From Lentimonas sp. CC4 (GTDB taxonomy: Bacteria > Verrucomicrobiota > Verrucomicrobiia > Opitutales > Coraliomargaritaceae): a DNA stretch of 64,000 nt. Location: positions 3,806,001 to 3,870,000 of the forward strand of contig NZ_CACVBO010000001.1 in assembly GCF_902728235.1 (NCBI RefSeq), in the 5' to 3' direction. Below, piece by piece: positions 1 through 9,700 of the stretch. The stretch's first letter is position 1. Each line of letters opens with the position of its first letter. A program made the position numbers and the translations under genes. The notes beneath the pieces were generated by a model. It searched no databases. It saw nothing but the letters and a program-made list of their open reading frames with translations, and had not been told where the DNA came from.

Positions 1-75
1 CGTAAACACGCCATCGAAGCCGCACTCGCACGCATCGAAGCACTCAGCCTCACGAAGCTTTCGTTGAAAAGCTGA
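1..75 (+). CDS. C-terminal end of an upstream gene (partial)
   Basis: The first reading frame is open from the window edge to a TGA at 73-75 and encodes 24 residues ending TKLSLKS. The segment is Ala/Glu/Leu-rich and looks helical (EAALARIEAL). It lies just upstream of exbD, where TonB2-like operons normally place a MotA/TolQ/ExbB proton-channel gene, so the last residues of an ExbB-type protein are the likeliest reading. That is context only: no conserved ExbB motif falls inside this fragment and a 75-base open frame can arise by chance. Confidence 0.4.
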   Translation, partial: RKHAIEAALARIEALSLTKLSLKS

Positions 76-220
76 AATACGGAAAATTTGAAACATGGAA
101 ACGTGGGAATACGTAAACTTTGAAATCCGGAAACACGGAAAATCTGAAACGCAGCTTCCCCACTTTCACTCCCCTCACTTTCACTCTCACTCCCTTCACT
201 TTCACTCCTTTCACTAAATC
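76..220. repeat. Degenerate short-repeat spacer upstream of exbD
   Basis: This 145-base spacer has two blocks. The first repeats variants of GGAAAAT(T/C)TGAAAC and CGGAAACACGG (about 76-150). The second repeats CACTTTCACTCC with small changes (about 160-216). A related TTTCAG/TTTCAA-rich tract occupies the next operon spacer at 626-670. Neither block has a plausible frame or an obvious promoter. Confidence 0.6.
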
Positions 221-619
221 ATGCGCCGCAACCTAGCATCCGAAGACAGAGACGACGTCGAGATCAACCTCTCGCCCATGATCGACATGGTGTTCATCCT
301 CCTCATTTTCTTCATCGTCACCACCGTGTTCGTCGAAGAGACAGGCGTCGAGGTCAACAAGCCCGAAGCCTCTGCAGCCATCCAGCTGGAGAAAAACAGC
401 ATCTTGATCGCCGTCACCGCCAATAACAAAGTCATCTATGGCGGACGCGATATCGGCGTCAGTGGCGTCGCGCCCATCGTCAAACGACTCACCTCGCAAG
501 AAGACATCCCCGTCATCATCCAAGCCGACCAAGGTGCCAGCCACGGTGTCTTCGCCCGCGTCTATGGCGAAGCCAAACTCGCCGGAGCCAAATCCATCAA
601 CTTCTCAACGAAGCGATAG
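221..619 (+). CDS. exbD: Biopolymer transport protein ExbD
   Basis: A 132-residue ExbD/TolR family protein. It has a short charged cytoplasmic N-terminus, a single membrane segment at about residues 17-39 ([17 protein letters not shown]), and a periplasmic domain to the C-terminus. Asp22 in the PMIDMVF motif corresponds to the membrane aspartate needed for proton coupling in ExbD. Length is normal for the family. ExbD works with ExbB in the inner membrane to use the proton gradient to energise TonB, whose gene starts 53 bases downstream. Identity is secure; the transported substrate cannot be read from the sequence. No Shine-Dalgarno sequence precedes the ATG. Confidence 0.95.
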   Translation: MRRNLASEDRDDVEINLSPMIDMVFILLIFFIVTTVFVEETGVEVNKPEASAAIQLEKNSILIAVTANNKVIYGGRDIGVSGVAPIVKRLTSQEDIPVIIQADQGASHGVFARVYGEAKLAGAKSINFSTKR

Positions 620-672
620 CTTCGCTTACAGTTTCAGATTTTCAAACTTTCAGCATCTCAGCTTTTCAATAA

Positions 673-1329
673 ATGTCATCGGTTTATAAATCTCCTAAAG
701 GAAAAGGCACCCGCACCATCGGGGTGTTGCTCGGCCTCGGCGTCAGTGCGCTCATCTTCCTAGCGATCCCGCTGACGCAGATCTTTACCGAATACGAAAA
801 GACTCCTTCCGACATCGAATCAATTGAACTGGCAACACCGCCACCACCACCGCCAGAGGACGAACCTCCACCACCGCCAGAGCCCGAAGAGGAAGAGCCA
901 CCTCCTGAACTCGACACGCCACCGCCACCGGTCAGCTTAGAACAGCTCGACATGGCACTCGAACCCGGCACCGGAGACTCCCTCAGCGGTGACTTCGCGC
1001 TCCCGACCGTCGATCTCAAACAAAACCTCGGCAGTCTCGACATTTTTGACCTTAGCGACGTGGAAAAGAAGCCACATCCCAAGAAACAAAGCGCACCTAA
1101 ATACCCAATGGACGCCACACGCCGCGGACTCAGTGGCTACGCCATCGCAGTCTTTATCGTCGATCAAAACGGCAACGTCATCGACGTTGACATCCCGAAA
1201 TCAAGTGACCCCATTTTTGATAAGCCGACCATCGAAGCGATTCGCACGTGGAAATTCAGTCCCGGTGAAAAAGACGGCAAAACCGTTAAAACACGTATCA
1301 AAATCCGCATCCCTTACGAAATCGAATAA
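673..1329 (+). CDS. tonB: TonB energy-transducing protein
   Basis: A 218-residue protein with TonB architecture: a short cytoplasmic N-terminus, an uncleaved membrane anchor at about residues 15-36, a Pro/Glu-rich periplasm-spanning region (about 52-90, with runs of [10 protein letters not shown] and [11 protein letters not shown] type), and a C-terminal TonB domain (about 138-218). The final domain keeps the usual YPxxARxxGxxG-like start ([15 protein letters not shown]) and the TWKFSPG signature. It should span the periplasm and pass ExbB/ExbD-derived energy to TonB-dependent outer-membrane receptors. It sits between exbD and a TPR gene, the order seen in TonB2-type systems. Confidence 0.95.
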   Translation: MSSVYKSPKGKGTRTIGVLLGLGVSALIFLAIPLTQIFTEYEKTPSDIESIELATPPPPPPEDEPPPPPEPEEEEPPPELDTPPPPVSLEQLDMALEPGTGDSLSGDFALPTVDLKQNLGSLDIFDLSDVEKKPHPKKQSAPKYPMDATRRGLSGYAIAVFIVDQNGNVIDVDIPKSSDPIFDKPTIEAIRTWKFSPGEKDGKTVKTRIKIRIPYEIE

Positions 1330-1368
1330 GCCGCACGCACCACGCGACACCCACACACACTTTTTGCC

Positions 1369-2724
1369 ATGAACAAACTCCTGCAACTCCTCCTCGGCCT
1401 GACCGTCTCGCTCAGCACGCTCAGCGCACAATCCGATCCCACAAAAAACATGTGGAACGACCCGGCCTTCGTGAATTCCTTCACTGGCAGCTACGGCATA
1501 CTTTCCGAATACGAGCCACCCATTTCCAACGATGAAAAGCTCGTCCTGCGCGCCGTCATGGACGCGATCAAGTCCAACCCGCGCGCAGCTATCCAGCAAC
1601 TCGAGCCGCAGATTAAAGCAAAGACCAGCGCCGCCTTCGACTTCATCCTCGCCAACCTTTACTTCCAAGAGGGCGACCTAAGGAACGCTGAAAAAAACTA
1701 CAACAAAGCGATCCGTAAATTCCCGAACTTCCGTCGCGCCTATAAGAACCTTGGCCTCGTGCAAGTGCAGGCTGGCAAATATAAGGTCGCCGTCAAAACC
1801 ATCTCCAAATCCATGGAACTGGGCGATGTCGATGGCCGCTCCTACGGACTCCTCGGCTACGGCTACCTCACGCAAGAGCTCTACTACCCAGCAGAGACCG
1901 CGTATCGTCAGGCCATCCTAATGAATCCCGAAACACTCGACTGGAAGCTCGGCCTCGCCCGCTGCCTGATGGAAACACAGCGCTACGAAGACGCCATTGC
2001 CCTCTTCGACACACTCATCAAAACACAGCCCAACCGCCCAGACTTTTGGCTCCTCCAAGGCAATGCCTACATCGGCAACGACAACCCAATGGCAGCCGCA
2101 CGTAATATCGAAATCGTCCGCCGCATGGGTAAGGCGCAGCTCGCCACCCTCACCCTACTCGGTGATATTTACATCAATAACGATGCTCCCGCACTTGCAC
2201 TCGATGCCTATCTCGCCGCACTCCAACTCGCCGGCAATAAAGATACACACTCACTCATACGCGCCGCCAAAATCCTCACCCGCAGCGGCAACTACGACGA
2301 AGGTAAGGTGATGATCGCACAGACACGCCAGCAACTCGGCACTCAGATTAAAGATGCCGACGACCTCGCACTGCTCATTCTCGAAGCCAGGATTGCACGC
2401 GCCGAGGACGACAACGAGACCGCCATCACAGCACTCGATCAAATCATCAAGCGCGACGCCCTCAACGGCGAAGCCATCATCGACCTCGGCCGCATCTACG
2501 CCGCCCAAGGCGAACTCGCCAAAGCAATCAACCGCTTCGAGCAGGCCGAAAAGATCGCTGAATTTGAGCGCAAAGCACTCATCGCCCACGCACAAGCACT
2601 CGTCGCCAACACAGACTATCAAGCAGCACTACCACTGCTACGCCGCGCCCTCTACATGGAGCCCGACGAAAACATCGAAGACTACCTCAAACGCGTCGAA
2701 CGCGCTGCCCGCAACAAAGCGTAG
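1369..2724 (+). CDS. Exported TPR-repeat protein of the TonB operon
   Basis: A 451-residue protein with a signal peptide ([21 protein letters not shown]) followed by tandem tetratricopeptide repeats over most of residues 60-445. TPR hallmarks such as the [19 protein letters not shown] stretch near residue 95-110 are easy to see. It begins 39 bases after tonB and shares its strand. Known TonB2-type operons end with a TPR protein that supports TonB function, so an accessory or scaffolding role in the periplasm is inferred. There is no enzymatic motif. The assignment as an exported TPR protein is firm; its exact role is not. Confidence 0.88.
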   Translation: MNKLLQLLLGLTVSLSTLSAQSDPTKNMWNDPAFVNSFTGSYGILSEYEPPISNDEKLVLRAVMDAIKSNPRAAIQQLEPQIKAKTSAAFDFILANLYFQEGDLRNAEKNYNKAIRKFPNFRRAYKNLGLVQVQAGKYKVAVKTISKSMELGDVDGRSYGLLGYGYLTQELYYPAETAYRQAILMNPETLDWKLGLARCLMETQRYEDAIALFDTLIKTQPNRPDFWLLQGNAYIGNDNPMAAARNIEIVRRMGKAQLATLTLLGDIYINNDAPALALDAYLAALQLAGNKDTHSLIRAAKILTRSGNYDEGKVMIAQTRQQLGTQIKDADDLALLILEARIARAEDDNETAITALDQIIKRDALNGEAIIDLGRIYAAQGELAKAINRFEQAEKIAEFERKALIAHAQALVANTDYQAALPLLRRALYMEPDENIEDYLKRVERAARNKA

Positions 2725-2778
2725 GGCGCGTTGCTTGGAGACTGTCTCACAAATAGAGCTATAAGGATTATCGACGTC

Positions 2779-2880
2779 ATAATCGTAATCTTACTCATAA
2801 TCTTAATCCTCTGGACTGATTTGTAAGGTCTTCAATCAGAACGCTTCGATTATGATTACGATGAAGAGTAAGATTAAGAG
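2779..2880. repeat. GATTA/TAATC-rich inverted repeat in a gene-free gap
   Basis: Between the TPR gene and tRNA-Cys (2725-3059) there is no credible gene. The left part (2779-2810) is rich in TAATC words and the right part (2847-2880) in GATTA words. They are related as imperfect inverted copies that share GAGTAAGATTA, so the transcript could fold into a long weak hairpin. The rest of the gap (2886-3018) shows nothing recognisable. Confidence 0.55.
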
Positions 2881-3018
2881 AGTAGCAGCCACGCCAGCAA
2901 TTTTCGGCTCAAAAGATACGTAGAATAATCGGCCTGCTCAATATTCACAGCGACTTCCGATTCAAATAAAGGCAGTTTAAAGGCACTGCTATCAAAGGAG
3001 AACCAGCCCCATTCGCAC

Positions 3019-3053
3019 AAAAAAAGCCCTCACTCGTTATGAATAAGGGCTTT
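3019..3053 (-). terminator. Rho-independent terminator after tRNA-Cys
   Basis: Read on the minus strand, AAAGCCCT and AGGGCTTT arms (3046-3053 and 3023-3030) are separated by a 15-base loop and followed by a run of seven T. It lies 7 bases beyond the tRNA-Cys 3' end. Confidence 0.75.
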
Positions 3054-3059
3054 AAAAGA

Positions 3060-3133
<74 letters not shown>

Positions 3134-3143
3134 TTCTCAAAAA

Positions 3144-3276
3144 TTGATGTGGGGAAAAAGACGCAGGAAGCCGACAAGATCAAGTGTATTCTGCACATAA
3201 AATGATTTTATCGATTTGGTTTGTCTACGAGTGATATTTTTTAATTCTCAGAAGCCTCCATATTCCCCCACATCAA
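3144..3276. repeat. Widely spaced inverted repeat flanking a gene-free stretch
   Basis: TTGATGTGGGG at 3144-3154 is matched by its reverse complement CCCCACATCAA at 3266-3276, with one extra C as the match is extended. About 110 bases separate the arms. The right arm ends just before the ATG at 3284. It could be an mRNA structure, a binding-site pair or a small element remnant; nothing else in the sequence decides between these. Confidence 0.45.
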
Positions 3277-3283
3277 AAGAATC

Positions 3284-3559
3284 ATGCCCCTCACTCAGCG
3301 AAGACGCTCCATCACCTCATACGACTCGAAACGTAGCGCGCCATCAAAGTTCATACCGAACCTGACCCAACTCCAAGAGGCGCTTACAGACCTACCCGAC
3401 CCTGAGCTGTGGGCTGAAAATACATGCTCGTGCTCCATACTCGTCGAGAAGAAGCAGAAGTTCATCGAATTCACGCGCAAGCGTATCAATCGCGGCAGCT
3501 CCCGCCCCTATCGCTGGATTTACGAAGGTAAAATCCTGATCCGCAAGCGCGACGCCTAG
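3284..3559 (+). CDS. Small basic hypothetical protein
   Basis: A 91-residue protein of unknown function, rich in Arg and Lys at both ends (TQRRRSITSYDSKR near the start, RKRINRGSSRPYR late). It has a central segment with CSCS at about residues 46-49. There is no signal peptide, membrane segment or recognised domain; net charge is strongly positive. Its stop codon overlaps the end of the convergent membrane-protein gene by four bases, the tight packing expected of a real gene. Function cannot be assigned. A DNA- or RNA-binding role would be a guess from charge alone. Confidence 0.55.
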   Translation: MPLTQRRRSITSYDSKRSAPSKFIPNLTQLQEALTDLPDPELWAENTCSCSILVEKKQKFIEFTRKRINRGSSRPYRWIYEGKILIRKRDA

Positions 3560-4254
3560 AACGGGTGGCACATCCAATCCTCCGCCCCCTCGATACCGAG
3601 CGTCGTGCGTAAGCGCCAGGCGATCACCAACGCGGCAATGAAAGCCACACTGCGCTGAATACGTAGTAGCCACTTCGAACTCACACGCTGGTTGAGGCGC
3701 ATGAATTGGCTCTGCGCCAACCAGAGCAGCGGCAACGTGCCTAGGCCAAACCCGATCGCGAACTCCGCCCCTTTTAATGCCGAGCCTGAAAACAAGGCTA
3801 GGCCGAAGATCATATAGAGCGGGCCGCAGGGCAGCAGCGGACTGGCAAAACCGATCATCGCAGCTGCCACTGGCTTCGAAAGCTTAAAGAAGCGAGCTGT
3901 GCAGCGCCGGTAGATGCTCCCGAGCCACTTCGGCTTTGGCAAAAATCGATCCAGCCTAAATGCCACGATCACAAAAAACACCACGAGTATCCAAGGCAGG
4001 TAGTTTAGCCACGAGTCCTCGACCGAGCGAATCACGACACTTCCAAAGGCACCAGCCAGAGCACCCACCAACCCGTAGGCAAACAACTTTGCCAAATGGT
4101 AACAGGTCAACACCAACTGTGGACTGGCATCCTCGGCGCGCGTAGGCGTGAAGGCACACGAAAGTGGGCCGCACATCGCTACGCAGTGCACACTCGTAAT
4201 CAACCCGGCCACCATCGCAGTGGCGCCATTATAAACTGTCTGGTAATCAAACAC
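3556..4254 (-). CDS. DsbD_2/TauE-SafE-like membrane protein with HCxxMCGP motif
   Basis: A 232-residue integral membrane protein with about six hydrophobic segments. The first segment carries SVHCVAMCGP (about residues 22-31), the conserved Cys-containing signature of the DsbD_2/sulfite exporter TauE-SafE-like group. A second conserved segment, PLLPCGPLY, appears near residue 140. Family members are annotated as cytochrome c/cytochrome oxidase maturation or heavy-metal (copper) handling proteins, and paired membrane cysteines fit thiol or metal transfer. No ccoNOP or copper genes are nearby, so the substrate is open. It stands alone on the minus strand downstream of a lipoprotein gene (47-base gap). 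Confidence 0.82.
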   Translation of the reverse strand: MFDYQTVYNGATAMVAGLITSVHCVAMCGPLSCAFTPTRAEDASPQLVLTCYHLAKLFAYGLVGALAGAFGSVVIRSVEDSWLNYLPWILVVFFVIVAFRLDRFLPKPKWLGSIYRRCTARFFKLSKPVAAAMIGFASPLLPCGPLYMIFGLALFSGSALKGAEFAIGFGLGTLPLLWLAQSQFMRLNQRVSSKWLLRIQRSVAFIAALVIAWRLRTTLGIEGAEDWMCHPF

Positions 4255-4301
4255 GTATCTATCGATTCAAGACAACGACGCGCGCAGCAAAAAGTAAAGC
4301 A

Positions 4302-4751
4302 CTAGCGAGCAGTCGGCTCTGATGCTTCGTTGTAGAGCACTGTATATAGCACACCGAGTAAATTCTTTCGAGTCACCCGTTCTTTATCTTCGCGAGTATT
4401 ATTAATGCCCTTCGCGACCCATGCCTCCGGACCAGCTCGACGTATCAATTGGTGTAGCACACGAACACCCTCCTTAGTCGTATAACCAACCGTCATCCCG
4501 GCCTCTAGGTCATCAAATTCAATTGGCCGCACGATGATGATCGTATTCTTCGTTAACACCGGCTCCATCGAAACGCCACTGGTGCGCGCCATATAGGCAC
4601 CACTGTCGCGAAACTTAACCATCTGCCCGAGCTTGAACGCTTCATCATAGTCCAGAGGCGCAAAGGTGGCGTTACTCTGCGAGGTGGAACTGCAACCGAC
4701 GAAGCAACAGCCAGCAAATAGTGCCGCAAGTAGTAGAAGCGTTTTCAACAT
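4302..4751 (-). CDS. Exported lipoprotein-like S26/ER-type signal-peptidase homologue
   Basis: I start this 149-residue protein at the ATG at 4751 because AGGAG lies about 10 bases upstream; a longer in-frame start at 4796 adds 15 unlikely residues. The N-terminus MLKTLLLLAALFAGCCFVGC looks like a lipoprotein signal (candidate lipid Cys 14, 15 or 20). Residues 58-118 resemble the SipW/Sec11 type of signal peptidase. SGVSMEP carries Ser61, VLHQLI carries His100 (39 residues later, as expected for the Ser-His dyad), and AKGINNTRED resembles the GDNNxxxD motif with the first Asp replaced by Ile116 and the second kept as Asp122. It lacks a second membrane anchor. A divergent paralogue starts at 5035. 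Confidence 0.7.
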   Translation of the reverse strand: MLKTLLLLAALFAGCCFVGCSSTSQSNATFAPLDYDEAFKLGQMVKFRDSGAYMARTSGVSMEPVLTKNTIIIVRPIEFDDLEAGMTVGYTTKEGVRVLHQLIRRAGPEAWVAKGINNTREDKERVTRKNLLGVLYTVLYNEASEPTAR

Positions 4752-5034
4752 CACACTTACACTCCTAATATACGGGCTTAAAGCAAGCCACTTCAAGTGT
4801 TCTTACGGCTTATATATACAGAGTTTATATGACAAATTTCGCCAAGTGCGAATGAGTTGTAAAAACCACAAGAAACTAGCGCATAGCCCACATTGCCAGC
4901 AACTTGCGCGGCCTCTACGTGATATTACGTATATAATCTACGTAGTCTACATGCCACATAATAGCAGATCTAACCCACGAGAATACACGGATCACGCGAT
5001 ACCCTGTTAAGCCCTCAGAAGGTATACTATTGGC

Positions 5035-5514
5035 ATGAAAACAACCACTCTACTCGCAATCATCACCCTCAGCCTTACAGCGGTCTTTTCAGCCAATGCT
5101 GCACCGAAGTCTTCCGCTCCATTTGCAAAAGCACTTCAAGACGCTGAGATGATTGCCTCCCTCAACCCAGAGTGGAGTGTGCAGCGCACAACAGGAGATT
5201 CCATGGGTGACTTTTACGGCGACAACTCGCTGATCCTCGTTCAAGCAGCCAGCATCAAAGACATCCGCGTCGGCATGATGGTTGTTTACCGCTCACCAGA
5301 AGGCGAACTCATCGCCCACAAAGTAGCTGCACACAACGGCAACTCGCTCACAACAACCGGAGTCTCCAATTGGAGCGTTGACCCCTTCCCTGTCACAAAC
5401 GACATGATTGTCGGCACCGTATTCAGCGTATTTCACACATCAGGTGCTCCAAGTGGCCAAGTGCTCGCTTCGAATGGCCAACCACTCCCAACTGCACTCT
5501 GCAAAACATTTTAA
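5035..5514 (+). CDS. Exported S26/ER-type signal-peptidase homologue (paralogue of 4302-4751)
   Basis: A 159-residue protein with a cleavable signal peptide (MKTTTLLAIITLSLTAVFSANA, cut before APK) and no other membrane segment. TTGDSMGDF supplies Ser56 and LIAHKV supplies His95, again 39 residues apart. TTGVSNWSVDP keeps Asp116 at the place of the distal Asp of GDxNxxxD, while the proximal Asp is Val110. The same losses occur in the neighbour at 4302-4751, which is transcribed divergently. The fold assignment rests on these motifs plus DIRVGMMVVYRSPEGE, which matches the strand after the Ser box. Whether it cuts peptides is unknown. A strong terminator follows. Confidence 0.7.
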   Translation: MKTTTLLAIITLSLTAVFSANAAPKSSAPFAKALQDAEMIASLNPEWSVQRTTGDSMGDFYGDNSLILVQAASIKDIRVGMMVVYRSPEGELIAHKVAAHNGNSLTTTGVSNWSVDPFPVTNDMIVGTVFSVFHTSGAPSGQVLASNGQPLPTALCKTF

Positions 5515-5570
5515 TTAAACACTTTCGGATGGATCATTATTCGTTGTTTTCATCTGTCCGATAAAAAAGA

Positions 5571-5606
5571 GCCTCTTCCACACTTGCGGGAGAGGCTTTT
5601 TCTTTT
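5571..5606 (+). terminator. Rho-independent terminator
   Basis: GCCTCTTCC and GGGAGAGGC form a 9-base stem (one G-U pair) around an 8-base loop, followed by TTTTTCTTTT. It closes the transcript of the exported protein ending at 5514. Confidence 0.88.
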
Positions 5607-5686
5607 GAATATTTAATATCACCATGCCAGAACTACTCATTAATCCAAGCGAGTCCCCTAAACACGACTCTTCTCAAGATATTTAT

Positions 5687-6352
5687 ATGAAAAAAGTCAT
5701 CGTCATCGAAGACCAAACCATCCTGCGAGATCTAATCTGCCAACTAGTAGAAAGTTACACAGGAATGGAAGTGATTGCCCAAGCTGGCTGTGGAGCTGAC
5801 GGCTATGAACTATGCATCGAGCACAAGCCCGACCTGGTCATCCTCGACATCATGCTGCCCAACTTATCCGGCAGTGAAGTGCTCCGTCGCCTCAAAGCAA
5901 AGAACCCAAAAATCAACATCCTGATCTTCTCCGCAGCGGCCTCCAACAGCATGGTCAATCGCCTACTCAAGGCAGGCGTTACCGGATACATCGAAAAAGA
6001 TGCAGGCCTCGCAGAACTCGAAAAAGCAATTTCCCTCGTCTCCGAAGGACGCTCTTACTTTAGTCCTCGCATCGTTGATGCCATGCGTGAGCTAATGATC
6101 AACGGCGGCCAAGACGACTCCCTGGATTCGCTCACCTCAAGAGAGCGCGAGATCGTGCAACTCATCGCAGAAAGCTACAGCAACAAGGAAATCGCCGCAA
6201 AGCTTGGTATGAGCGTTCGCACCGCCGACACCCATCGCACCAACATCATGAAGAAGCTGGATCTACACGATGTAGCCGCTCTGACCCGCTGGGCGATCGC
6301 CAACAAACTGGTTAACCCCATCGGCGGAGACATGAGCACTGCCGAGGTCTAA
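5687..6352 (+). CDS. LuxR/NarL-family response regulator
   Basis: A 221-residue two-domain regulator. The receiver domain (about 1-120) has the acidic pair Glu8/Asp9, phospho-acceptor Asp54 (VILDIMLPN), and the late Lys in YIEKD. A LuxR/NarL-type helix-turn-helix occupies about 150-210 (LTSREREIVQLIAESYSNKEIA and VRTADTHRTNIMKKL). I use the ATG at 5687, which begins right at the receiver fold (MKKVIVIED). An in-frame ATG at 5624 would add 21 unstructured residues; neither has a Shine-Dalgarno sequence. It lies between two terminators, so it is its own transcript. No partner kinase is adjacent. Target genes are unknown. Confidence 0.92.
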   Translation: MKKVIVIEDQTILRDLICQLVESYTGMEVIAQAGCGADGYELCIEHKPDLVILDIMLPNLSGSEVLRRLKAKNPKINILIFSAAASNSMVNRLLKAGVTGYIEKDAGLAELEKAISLVSEGRSYFSPRIVDAMRELMINGGQDDSLDSLTSREREIVQLIAESYSNKEIAAKLGMSVRTADTHRTNIMKKLDLHDVAALTRWAIANKLVNPIGGDMSTAEV

Positions 6353-6375
6353 TCACCGCATCACGCATTTTTCAA

Positions 6376-6413
6376 TAAAAAGCCCCATCGACTCGACTCG
6401 ATGGGGCTTTTTC
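6376..6413 (+). terminator. Rho-independent terminator of the LuxR-type regulator
   Basis: GCCCCATCGA (6382-6391) pairs perfectly with TCGATGGGGC (6398-6407) around a 6-base loop, with an A run before and TTTTTC after. Confidence 0.93.
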
Positions 6414-6536
6414 ATACCTCAAAGAGTCGTTTGAAACTAGAAAACAGGAGTTAAAGCCCCAATATCAATGCTTTCTACAGCATTTGTGGTTCGCAAAATT
6501 GGCAGTAACAGGTGATACTCAAAATGCGCCATGACT

Positions 6537-6631
6537 AAAGACTGACTTGCTACGCCATCTACGGACTTCGGCGAGAATAGTCGTGCCGCAGACCTCCGTC
6601 TGACTCCTCACTTCTAACTCCTGAATATAGG
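6537..6631 (+). repeat. Intergenic repeat family B, copy 1
   Basis: Part of the 360-base gene-free gap 6353-6712. It shares AAAGACTGACTTGCTACGCC, GCAGACCTCCGTCTGACTCC and a CTTCTAACTCCTGAATATAGG end with copy 3 at 23438-23664 and, more weakly, copy 2 at 10077-10180. It ends about 80 bases before the mechanosensitive-channel gene. Apart from this copy and the terminator at 6376 I see nothing else in the gap. Confidence 0.75.
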
Positions 6632-6712
6632 TTTCATACATACTAATAAACATTGAGCTTCAACTAGTGGAGCGAACTAGCTTATCTGACGCGCCCGACC
6701 GGACTAGATGTA

Positions 6713-9700
6713 ATGACAAAACGACGACCTCTACATAAAACCCTCGTGGTCTTAGCCGCAGCCATCAGTTGTGCGCTCAATACATTTGCTCAAGAAGCAC
6801 CCACGACCGCAGCCGCACCCCAAGCCAGTAATGCGACCGCGCCAGCCACGCTAAGTAGCCGAGCTGCCGCCATCCAAAATGCCCAACAAGCACTTTTAAC
6901 GCTGCAGGCAGACACCACCCTCGATGAGGCAGCACGCACACTGCAACAAGAGGCGCTCACCGACGCCATTCAGCATTATAATAATGCAGAAGGTAACGAA
7001 GCGAAAACAGCTGCCCTGAAAGCGACTGCCCAGACAGCAAAGACTGACATCGCGACCACACAACAACAGCTAGAAGACCTATCCACCGTTCAACAAGCGA
7101 GAATCATCAGCGATGTCCACGACCTAGAGGCACTCGAGCAACAAGCTGAAACCGCGCGCGACAGTTTAACAGAGCTGAATCAATCTAAGATTGAGCTCCA
7201 GAAAACACTCGAAGAACTAGAACGGCGCCCACAAGAGATTACCTCACGACTCGTCAAAGCCAATGGTGAGTTAAATAGCATCAACGCAGCGTTAACAGTC
7301 AACCAGAGTGAAAAAAGCACTAATCTCAGCAAACAAACATTACTCGCCGCACAAAAAGATGATCTCACCACTGAAATCGAAATGCTCAGACAAGAAGTCG
7401 CCGGGCAAAGTGACCAAAATGCACTGATCAACAGCAAAGTGCTACTCACTGGTAGACAAATTGAGAATACTAAAGCCGCCTTAGACAGCATAGACCATAA
7501 GCTCAATCGCGCACGTATGTCTAAGGCAGAGCGCGTCATCGCCGAAGTCGCCGACTTAGTCGAAGCCGCCGCGGGCAAAGGAGAGCAAGTCGACCAACTC
7601 TCAGCCGAAGTTACAGAGCTAGCCCAGGACCTCAAAGAATCCACCAACCAACTACAAGCACTCAATCGCTCCTACGACGAAATGATTGAGCGCACCGCGG
7701 ATCTACATACGAAATTTAGCCAATTCGAACGAGAGATTAATATCGGTGGGTTAGATGGCATTCTCAGTAAAGTCTATATCGAGCAGCGTCGAGCACTCCC
7801 AAGTATACAACAGGTCTCATTTTCCATCAAACAACGTGTCAATGAGCTTAGAAACACTCGCTTAAAAGAATTCTCATTGCATGCCAGAGTTCTAAATCAA
7901 AAAGAATATAGGAAGCAGTTCCGAGCACCATTGGAAGCCGAGGTCGAAGCGCTACTCGACCAGCGTAACGCATTGCTGAAACAAGCCGCCGATCAGCAGA
8001 GGGCTATTTTTAAATACATGACGAATGTCGATCTCGCGGAAAGAGATTACGCCGCCGTCCTTAAAAAAGTCAGAACTTATTTTAACGAAAAGCTCTTCTG
8101 GAAGAAAAGCTCCGCCCCCCTCTGGGAGATTCAATCAATCGATATAGGAGGCGCGGCTAAGTGGCTCATTGGTATGGACCGTCTCGTCGAGCTCCAACGC
8201 CGCCTAAGCACCTCAATACAAACCCACCGCTACCAAAGTGGATTCTTCGCAATCATATTGGCCGGACTCATTCTCTCTCGTCCACGCATCAAAAGATTAG
8301 TCAAAGAACGCGGAAGACGTATCCAAAACACCTCGACCGATTGTTTTTCAAACACTTGGTGGGCCGCGTATGGCACCGTGCTGCTCTCGTTGCCAATCCC
8401 ATTAGTCATAGGCGCCCTATCTTGGACACTCGGCCAAGACCCACACTCTTCTGACTGGCTACAAGGCATCAGCAAAGGCTTACACTGGTGCTTTATAATC
8501 GCGACATGGACATGCTTCTTAATCGCATGCTGCGCAAGAGAGGGCCTAGGGATCAACCATTTCGGCTGGCATAAAGAGAGCGCCCGCAACCTCCGGCGCT
8601 GCCTCTATTCATTCCTAATCATCTGTATCCCCAGCATGCTCGTAGTATGCAGCATGGTCTATGAGGAGACAGCATTGCACTTCGACTCAGTCGGCCGCAT
8701 CGGCTTCATCATGATCATGGTCTGGGCATTCTGGATATTGAGGCGCCTCCTCAAACCCACTGACGGCATCTTCTCGCAATACCAGAGTGAAAACCCTGAT
8801 CGCTTCGAAACCAGAACTGCCCCGCTCTGGTCACTACTGCTCATCGCAAGCCCCATCGCACTCATCATTCTAACCGTCCAAGGTTATTTTATAACATCCT
8901 TGGCCCTCGCACTCGAGCTACTCGCAATCATCGGCCTGATCACATTTGGCAGTGTTTGCTATTATTTCGCCCTGCGTTGGTTCATGATCAAAGAGCGAAA
9001 AATCGCGCTCGAAGAAGCGATTAAAGAACGCAACGAACGTATTGAAGCAAACCGTAAAAAAGACGATTCCGAGCAAAGCACTGAACCCACAGCTCCAGCA
9101 GGCACCCCAGAATTAGACCTAGAAAAAGTCGGCCAACAAACACGCAGCATGCTGCGCTCACTGTTCACGATCGCTGTGATTGTTGAAATCTGGTTCTTAG
9201 TCACGCACACACTTCCGATCGACGAAGCGCTCGGATCGATCTCATATCGAGGCTGGTTGCGCCCGCTCGATCTATTCTATGCATCTGCTATCCTCATCAT
9301 CATGACTGTTGTCGTGAAGAATCTACCGGGGCTATTAGAGTTAAGCGGCTTACGTCAATCCAAGTTGGATGTGGGTGCTCGCTATGCGATCACCACAATT
9401 TCTCAATACATCGCTGGCGCCTTTGGCTTGGCACTTGTTTGTAATGTATTACACGTCAACTGGTCGATGTTTGGCTGGATCGCAACCGCATTGAGTGTCG
9501 GCCTAGGCTTTGGATTACAAGAAATTGTCTCTAATTTTGTCTGCGGTATTATTCTTCTTTTTGAACGCCCGATACGAATCGGCGACATTATTACCATTAA
9601 TAATGTCACAGGCACCGTCTCGCGTATTCGCATGCGTGCCACAACCATAATCAACTGGGATCGCCAAGAACTCATCGTGCCCAACAAACAGTTCATCTCC

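Noticed and set aside
684-1118. A 144-residue minus-strand frame rich in Gly and Ser
   Set aside because: It is the antisense of the Pro/Glu-rich part of tonB; its composition follows from that repeat and it has no domain.
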